12,901 nt of DNA, taken from assembly GCF_003184185.1 (NCBI RefSeq), contig NZ_QHJG01000048.1:1-12901 (forward strand), read 5' to 3'. The DNA comes from Legionella qingyii (lineage in GTDB: Bacteria > Pseudomonadota > Gammaproteobacteria > Legionellales > Legionellaceae). Below the pieces are notes generated by a model that ran no database searches, was not told where the DNA came from, and saw only the letters and a program-made list of their open reading frames with translations. This document shows positions 7,983-12,901 of the stretch, piece by piece. The stretch's first letter is position 1; each line of letters starts with the position of its first letter. A program made the translations under genes and the position numbers.

Positions 7983-9131
7983 GATAGAGTTTTAATATAG
8001 CCGTATAAAAAGACCACGGCAAAAAAATAGATTAGGGTTCAGAAGAAAGTTTGCTCGACCAACTACGAGTCGACATTTTTTACTTCGATATCATAATCAT
8101 TTTATAACCGCCCCGTTTATTCCAAAAGGGTTTACGCTTATTCAACCAAACGGAAGGTTGTGCCGAACTAAGTCATCGCGTGGTCCATGGCGAACACGCT
8201 AAGATAGACGTCGTCTACGTCGGAGTAAGGGGCATTATAATTGGGAATTTTTTCGTGAGACCATTTATCCTAGTAATTACCAATTAAGTCCATGAAATTA
8301 GGCTGGGTGTTATGATAGACCATTTTATTAAAATTTAACTAGCAAATAGAGTCCTACAAAAGCTATCTAGAAATTTTAGAGACGATTTATTTGTAGGTTT
8401 AAAACATACGGCCCTACCTCTGGTTCTGCTTGAACGTACAAGCCTACGAAAAAATTGAGACAATTATTTGTTAGGTTTTTCGGACTTAGCTAAAGTTGAC
8501 CAACTCACCACGACGAATACTTACGATTACTAAATAGACCACTTTGGGCATTTCAGAGAAACTCGAGGAACCCCGAAAAACATGAAGGTCTCGGACCATA
8601 TATTCGTAACAGTTATGAATTTACAGGTCACTGCTTATCTGATAGTGGTCCTTGGACTTTTAGAAGAAATCGACACAGGTTTCCCTATCGGGTAAATTGT
8701 AACCTAAAAAACGGATTCCTTCTATGTACTAAGGTATTCGTTACCAATAGACCGAACTTGTATTTGAGTATTCGGTAATTATGACCTTATAACTCTCTGA
8801 GACGGTTGACCTTACCTTAAAGTAACAAATGTCTACCATGAGGTTTTATCCTTATTAGTTAGACAACCGAAACTTATATAACGGGATGGTATAATTAAAC
8901 AACAAATCAATTGTTGGGAAGTCCTTTCCTCAGACTCAATCTAACCTCTTAAAGTTCTTCACTATAAAATAATTGATTACTACTACTAACCTTCGATAGG
9001 TGTGCAACAACTCGTCGAAACCAATCACTTTATTCTTGCCAAAAAACAGCCTGTAGTACGAGATCTCGTAATTAGCAAAAATTTCGATTCAGACATAGTG
9101 GATGTGATGATTGTTTTTTACGATAAAAGTA
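7983..9131 (-). CDS. glycosyltransferase-like protein (probable GT-B fold), 382 aa
   Basis: Starts MKIAFFVSSVGDTDLALKTI, a Rossmann-like first strand and loop as in GT-B glycosyltransferases. The second half looks like the nucleotide-sugar-binding domain. It has strand SLAFISSTTQPVE (about 200-213), QVRLGLHPG (about 233-241), and near the end GNEAASAADRIAQ... with LLNQAVLEGKPTY (about 319-331), where family members recognise the sugar donor. No hydrophobic segment is seen, so it is cytosolic or peripheral. Family assignment is by fold pattern only; I cannot name a subfamily or substrate, and a UDP-GlcNAc-epimerase-like enzyme is possible. GGAAG 4 nt before the ATG fixes the start; an in-frame ATG 13 codons upstream is less likely. 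It lies inside the inverted ends, opposite to tnpABC, as a candidate passenger gene. Confidence 0.75.
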
Positions 9132-9168
9132 TTATGAAGGTTATTCAGCACCTCGTGTTTTTTTCCTG

Positions 9169-9198
9169 TAAAATGTTAAAAAATGATACAATAAAGTT
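9169..9198 (-). promoter_or_regulatory. candidate promoter of the glycosyltransferase-like gene
   Basis: On the coding strand TTGAAA (9198-9193) and TAAAAT (9174-9169) are 18 nt apart, and the start codon is 37 nt downstream. Just upstream is the hairpin AGACTG/CAGTCT (9204-9224), which may be regulatory. Confidence 0.35.
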
Positions 9199-9302
9199 AT
9201 TATTCTGACTTACAAAATGTCAGATTTAAGTAATTCTATATAAAAATTATAGATAACTTGAATTTGTTTACAGACTCTATATAAATGATGGATTAGCAAT
9301 AC

Positions 9303-9355
9303 TTGCAACACTTGCTGTAGGAGAACCAAGAAAATTATATCTATTAGTCTGAATT
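9303..9355 (-). repeat. right inverted end, half core site
   Basis: TAATCAGACTTAA (9343-9355) is an exact inverted copy of the outer arm at 5402-5414, and AACGTTGTGAACG (9303-9315) is an exact inverted copy of the inner block at 5443-5455. The second core arm expected at 9324-9336 matches at only about 7 of 13 positions, so this is a half site. It also lies 73 nt upstream of the second, truncated tnpA. Confidence 0.6.
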
Positions 9356-9427
9356 TAATTAACATCATAAGTATCATAAGTTACTATCTTTAATTCGCAT
9401 ATAAGCGCAAGAAGTAACTCCATAAAA

Positions 9428-9910
9428 TACTTTCAGGTTTTTTAATTTAACTCAAGAATACTACAGTGTACCTATCAAGAACTACTGTTGGTGAACGGCT
9501 AATTTGGGTAATGGCTCAAACAAGCGATAGATTTATTACATCTGTTCAGTGGCACATGTCACTTTTCGATACACATAACGAACTTCAATAAAACCCTAAT
9601 AAATCGACTATTTGTTGAATTAACCGTTTGGTAATTGGAACGTTCGAATCGACCTAAACACCCGACCAATTCTGTCAGTTTTCTTGGTTGAGGCTATCAA
9701 CTAGATGTACTTTAGGTTCGCCGTTCTTTTGGACGGTGATATTTGCAATAAGACCCGACGAATAGATCAAAAATAGCGAAAGTATTGGTTGAACCATTGT
9801 GTCTACAATTTCAGTGACTTTGTCATTTGAATGGGTTATTAGCTATATTTCGTGAAAACGTAGTACAAATATTCTTATTTGGAAGTGAGACAGTTAGTTT
9901 GATAAAAACT
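9428..9910 (+). pseudogene. tnpA: second TnpA-type recombinase, truncated to its N-terminal part
   Basis: The frame of 160 codons (MKVQKIKLSSYDV...) is a close relative of the N-terminus at 5500: by hand alignment about 61 of the first 83 residues are identical. It continues further than the first copy, through the rest of the SAM-like binding region (ATINVILGCLSSFYRFHNQL), and then leaves the family with YKNKPSLCQSNYF and TGA. None of the catalytic boxes (R, HxxR, H, Y) is present, and no tnpB or tnpC follows. It is therefore the broken left part of another Tn554-like element, cut at about 9890. A weak ribosome site (TTGAGG, 9416-9421) precedes the ATG. It lies in the same direction as the first copy, only 73 nt outside the right inverted end. 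Confidence 0.85.
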
Positions 9911-10014
9911 TGTCAAGATATCTGAGCGACGTACTCAAGCGGGTTTTATTTAAACCGAATGCGGACAACATTTAAAACGCTGTTTGGGGAACCGTATGGT
10001 ATTCCTTGATAATA

Positions 10015-12654
10015 AATTCTGTTTCTTATTGATAGACTTAGAAGTAGAAGTCTTGATCTCAGTCGAGGTATAAGTCTAAGCCTACGTCTTAACAGGGATA
10101 GTTTTATAAGTAAGTTTGTATTCAATTTATTTGTAGCAAGACTTATTCTGTCTAAAACCACTTACATTAGTTTTAGTTGTGGCAGGAGTAGTCGTATGAA
10201 ATTCTAATTTAGTCCGTGTAGCCCGCGAAGTAGGTTATGTTACAGTCAGTATAGTAGTCATCAATTTGTTGCTTATACTAATCGTAGAAGAAATACGTCT
10301 AAATAGTTAACAAGGTTCCTTATTGGAAGCGATTCACCAAAAAGGTCCAATAATTTGAGTTTGTCCAGTCGGTCGAGCAGCGTTAGTTTCCTTCGCTATA
10401 GTAGTTATCTTTCTACGACTAAAAGGTTCTCGAGGTCCTTAACGAGTAACGGTTCTTTTAGGTCGTATAGTCGTCTTTTACTATTCTAACAACAATTTTG
10501 TAGCCGTAGTAGGAGTTATCGTCGCTAGTGAAGCAGGACTGTTTACTCTGGATTGACAAGCGACCAATTTAGTCAATTAACTCGATTTCACTGAAGTAAA
10601 AGTCGCTATCGACTGTTGTTTGTTAGTGTTACTTAATTAAGATAAAAAAGTTTTAGATATCTGAATTTTAGTCATTCACTTATGGGTAAGAACTCATTAT
10701 CAAATTTTACGGCGACGTGTATTGCTTAGAAAAAGAGAAGAAGTAGTTTATGGAGTGCCGACTACCAAAAGTTCTGGAATGGGGCCGGTAGCCGTTACCA
10801 AAATATATCTCATGCAAGCCGAAGTTATTATCTCCGGTCCGCAAATAATCGTCACCAGCCGCATAGTCCGTTTAGTTTTGATTTTATCGGCAAAAGTAGG
10901 GACATTTAGTTTTGTGATAAAGCAAGAGAACGGTTTGAAACGCGGAATAGTTGGTCCGCATGGAGTAATTTACGCCTATTTATCAGGGGATCACTGAATT
11001 AATGTAAAAAGGCAAGAAGTCATACTCCTCGTACGAAAAATTCACGAAGAACGTGACGATCTATGTAGAGAAATAATTACGGCATAAATACTACTTTATA
11101 GCAAAATATTCTTGGTGATTTCCTGCCTATAAACCGAAACTTTACTATTCGCTGAGCTAGAAGTCCGTACATCCGGTTTTTCCTACAAAGTGCAAGCCGT
11201 TGCTAATGTAAGGGGTTTCACTAGTCGGGGAAAAATTTATTCCTACATTCTACGCTACCGAATACGACACGTATTAGCGAATTTCCTACGTTTGAGTTTA
11301 TGTGAAATGGACTCATTCCCGCAAGTCGTGCGTTTAAGAGAGAGGTCGCGCCTGCATTTGCGAGTAGAAATACCGGAAGCATATTAAAATGTGGTTTGCG
11401 TATAAAATTACGTACTAATCCTTGTAGTGACCAACTCTCATTCCCCGCGAGGGACGAGAGGTCTATTGGGCGTTCTTATGACAAAGAAAAAAAGTTAAGT
11501 CGTAGATCGGTCGATCCTTTAGGTAGCATTAGACGACTCATAACAAAAACATTGTCATTTTTGTCTAAAACTATACGCATGGGTAACTTTCTTGTTCCTA
11601 GCGAAAGGACGTAAAGTTAGTTATTCAAAACATAATGGTGTCGTCGAACCCAATTTACATGTACTTTTAGCCCTAATAGAACGAGAAATAACTCGTATAG
11701 TGCTATGGGAAGATGAGGAAGACGTAATTTTTGACGTGACCTTATAACGCCAAAGGGGTAAAGTAGGTAAAGTGCTACACGAGCGGCTCGAAGCCGTAGG
11801 GTAGCTGAACAATGCATTACTTAGGGCGCTATAACTCGCTGATCTTTGAACCATAAATTACTACGATTTTTGAGTAGCAATTGACTGACCGGTCGGAAAT
11901 TCGCTAGTAATTATCGTAAGTTTAGCGAAAACCGAACAGAAGCGCGCTTTAATGATCCTGCAGCCTACAGTCGAGAGTTAAACCCACACCATAGCAAGTG
12001 AACGAATACTAAAAACTTACGGCACTTTTTAAATGGACGAACTCGTCATAATGCTATTTATAATCGGACGTCTAGAAAGCGAAGTGCAAGAAAAAACCCA
12101 CAAAAATATTTGAGAACAAGGAGCAGTGACAGACTTAGTAGTCTATTTGTAAGTGATATTATACAAAATCGTTCACAAAGAACAACTCGTTCGTCAGACG
12201 ATTTTATTAAGTCGCTTGCCAAGAACGAAACTCCGGCGTTAAATAACTATCGCCGTGCATTCGACTCCGTTCCAAGAAGGCAATTTAGTACTGCGTAGCT
12301 AAGTATCTACATAAATAGTTAATTACGTATTTCCTGCAGTAGTCTAAAAAGGCTCACTCCGTTTTATATTTTAAGCGGGAAATTTTTATCTATTACTGCA
12401 CATCAGCAAACGTATAGTATTAGAAACTGTTTGAGGTAAAATTTTCTAGCACCTTACTAGAGGGGGAGAACCCACGTAAACGATATGTTAAGTTCTAGAC
12501 AAAATAACTCATTGTCTCTTAGAAGTTAGACAAAAAATTAGAGATTTAATCGGAAAAAAAATAGGAAACAAAAATTTAGTAAGTCTACAAAATTGTCAAA
12601 CAACATAAGGAGAAAAAAACTCCATAGCATAAAAAACCAGTCCCTATAGTTGTA
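10015..12654 (-). CDS. large hypothetical protein with acidic tail, 879 aa
   Basis: Uninterrupted for 879 codons, from MLISLTKKYD to a Ser/Glu/Asp tail. I recognise no family. A lysine-rich helical N-terminus (1-55) comes first. An acidic patch, SDDSDSDEEQEF, lies at 171-182. A likely folded centre (about 265-500) contains YRGIHYVTSRWDAEARRAHR, SGKVYLSLHPLSDYAQH and PSHLTSLFKKGLI. The region at about 660-815 is built of short leucine/acidic helices (LTLAQLTDLTSEQLG; MLDFLGNEQFLELLENQHLS). The tail at 856-879 is almost only S, E, D, G and Y. No signal peptide or membrane helix is seen. Parts of the gene are visibly richer in GC than the ankyrin genes, suggesting separate acquisition. Size, isolation and an acidic C-terminus resemble secreted effectors of intracellular bacteria; that is inference. 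The ribosome site is weak; the ATG is the first after an in-frame TGA. Confidence 0.85.
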
Positions 12655-12694
12655 CTTTTAACCATGAGATTCAAACTTATTCTTTTTTCCTCGC

Positions 12695-12724
12695 TAACAT
12701 AAAGTAAATTTTCCGTTTATTGTT
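12695..12724 (-). promoter_or_regulatory. candidate promoter of the 879-aa gene
   Basis: TTGTTA (12724-12719) and TACAAT (12700-12695) are 18 nt apart on the coding strand, and the ATG is 40 nt downstream. The spacing and both hexamers are reasonable sigma-70 matches. Confidence 0.4.
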
Positions 12725-12755
12725 CGTGGAACTAAAGACTAACTAGCGAGTTACT

Positions 12756-12901
12756 GGAATGTCCGTTGCTTGATCTCGAAAACCTGACTTTCTAGTGGAC
12801 CCATAAGGACCCGCCGCAAAGATGACCTTTAGTTTTCTATTTTCTTGGGTATTATAAGTAAACAAACTTGTCCCTAGTTGTCTTTAAAATGCAGTATATA
12901 A
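12756..12901 (+). pseudogene. GrpB/UPF0157 family gene, 5'-truncated and cut by the window edge
   Basis: The frame after TGA 12753-12755 reads LGIPGRRFYWKSKDKRTHNI and then HLFEQGSTEILRHI up to the edge. This is the characteristic later half of GrpB/UPF0157 proteins (GIPGRR, RTHHxHxF, GSxEIxRHLxFRDYL), a nucleotidyltransferase-fold family of unclear function. The conserved N-terminal half, including the HxGSTAVPG box, is not found upstream in any frame, and no start codon precedes the conserved part. I infer that the 5' half was lost, probably when the neighbouring region was rearranged. The 3' end is outside the window. Confidence 0.75.

Larger units (their letters stand above)
5402..9355. 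mobile_element. Tn554-like transposon with inverted ends and a passenger gene
   Basis: The segment contains tnpA (deleted), tnpB and tnpC in the Tn554 order, plus an oppositely oriented glycosyltransferase-like gene. The two borders are inverted copies of each other. The outer 14 nt, read inward (TTAAGTCTGATTAT), are identical at 5402-5415 and 9355-9342. A second 13-nt block (CGTTCACAACGTT) sits at 5443-5455 and inverted at 9315-9303, at the same distance from the border to within one base. Known Tn554 elements lack terminal inverted repeats and use site-specific tyrosine recombinases. These ends may therefore be two recombination sites in opposite orientation rather than true transposon tips. 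The limits are inferred from these repeats; no target duplication was found. Confidence 0.6.
9132..9427. other. intergenic stretch between passenger gene and second tnpA
   Basis: Holds the promoter-like pair above, a 6-bp hairpin at 9204-9224 and the right inverted end (9303-9355). A 28-codon + frame (ATG 9269 to TAA 9355) reads MSEIYLLPNRYERCERHPLG before stopping exactly at the border. It is too short to call a gene, but could be a fragment of a target gene. Confidence 0.45.
1..12901. other. whole window printed 3'->5' (complemented without reversal)
   Basis: Read literally, both strands are littered with stops. The base-by-base complement read left to right, and the printed letters read right to left, give long uninterrupted frames over almost the whole of 219-12901. 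They translate into recognisable families: ankyrin repeats, acyltransferase 3, Tn554 TnpA/TnpB/TnpC and GrpB. The flip is uniform, and I found no segment that codes in the printed orientation. Every annotation in this table uses the corrected molecule with unchanged coordinates. Confidence 0.97.

Noticed and set aside
9269..9355. 28-codon + frame ending at the right border of the element
   Set aside because: The composition looks protein-like, but it is too short and lacks support. It may be a fragment of a target gene.
10722..11854. Cluster of literal open frames on both printed strands (10722-10997, 11190-11614, 11617-11854)
   Set aside because: All fall inside the flipped 879-aa gene, whose frame is unbroken for 2640 nt. 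They are shadows.
1..12901. CRISPR array or tandem repeats
   Set aside because: No regularly spaced direct repeats were seen in either reading. The only long repeats are the two tnpA copies and the inverted ends.

Overview
IMPORTANT ORIENTATION NOTE. As printed, neither strand codes for anything convincing: the longest open frame on the literal letters is about 104 codons, in a 12.9 kb window of otherwise bacterial-looking DNA. If every base is replaced by its complement WITHOUT reversing the order (equivalently, if the printed letters are read backwards without complementing; both describe the same molecule), long open frames with recognisable protein families, ribosome sites and promoters appear from end to end. 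I conclude that the window is a real bacterial sequence printed 3'->5', or a deliberately reversed control. All features below are given on this corrected molecule. Coordinates are unchanged. '+' means the gene runs left to right on the base-by-base complement, and '-' means it runs right to left on the printed letters read backwards. Taken literally, the printed strand has no supportable genes. Translations were done by hand.

Organism. Low GC, several ankyrin-repeat proteins, decaying genes and a Tn554-type transposon suggest an accessory region of a host-associated (intracellular) proteobacterium, such as a Rickettsiales or Legionellales member. I cannot place it more precisely.

Layout (corrected reading). 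1-1712: two rightward genes, an ankyrin-type protein (264 aa) and an orphan (194 aa). 1826-4559: three leftward genes, a charged orphan (249 aa), a small ankyrin protein (135 aa) and an acyltransferase-3 membrane enzyme (359 aa). 4685-5217: a broken ankyrin gene. 5402-9355: a Tn554-like element bounded by inverted ends. It carries a deleted tnpA, intact tnpB and tnpC, and an oppositely oriented glycosyltransferase-like gene. 9428-9910: a second tnpA cut short after its N-terminal part. 10015-12654: a leftward 879-aa orphan with an acidic tail, locally richer in GC than its neighbours. 12756-end: the 3' part of a GrpB/UPF0157 gene lacking its start.

How the parts fit. The recombinase genes, their core site and the truncated genes around them look like a site of repeated insertion and deletion. 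Ankyrin proteins, a surface-glycan acyltransferase, a glycosyltransferase-like protein and a large acidic orphan form a plausible host-interaction cargo. That last point is inference.
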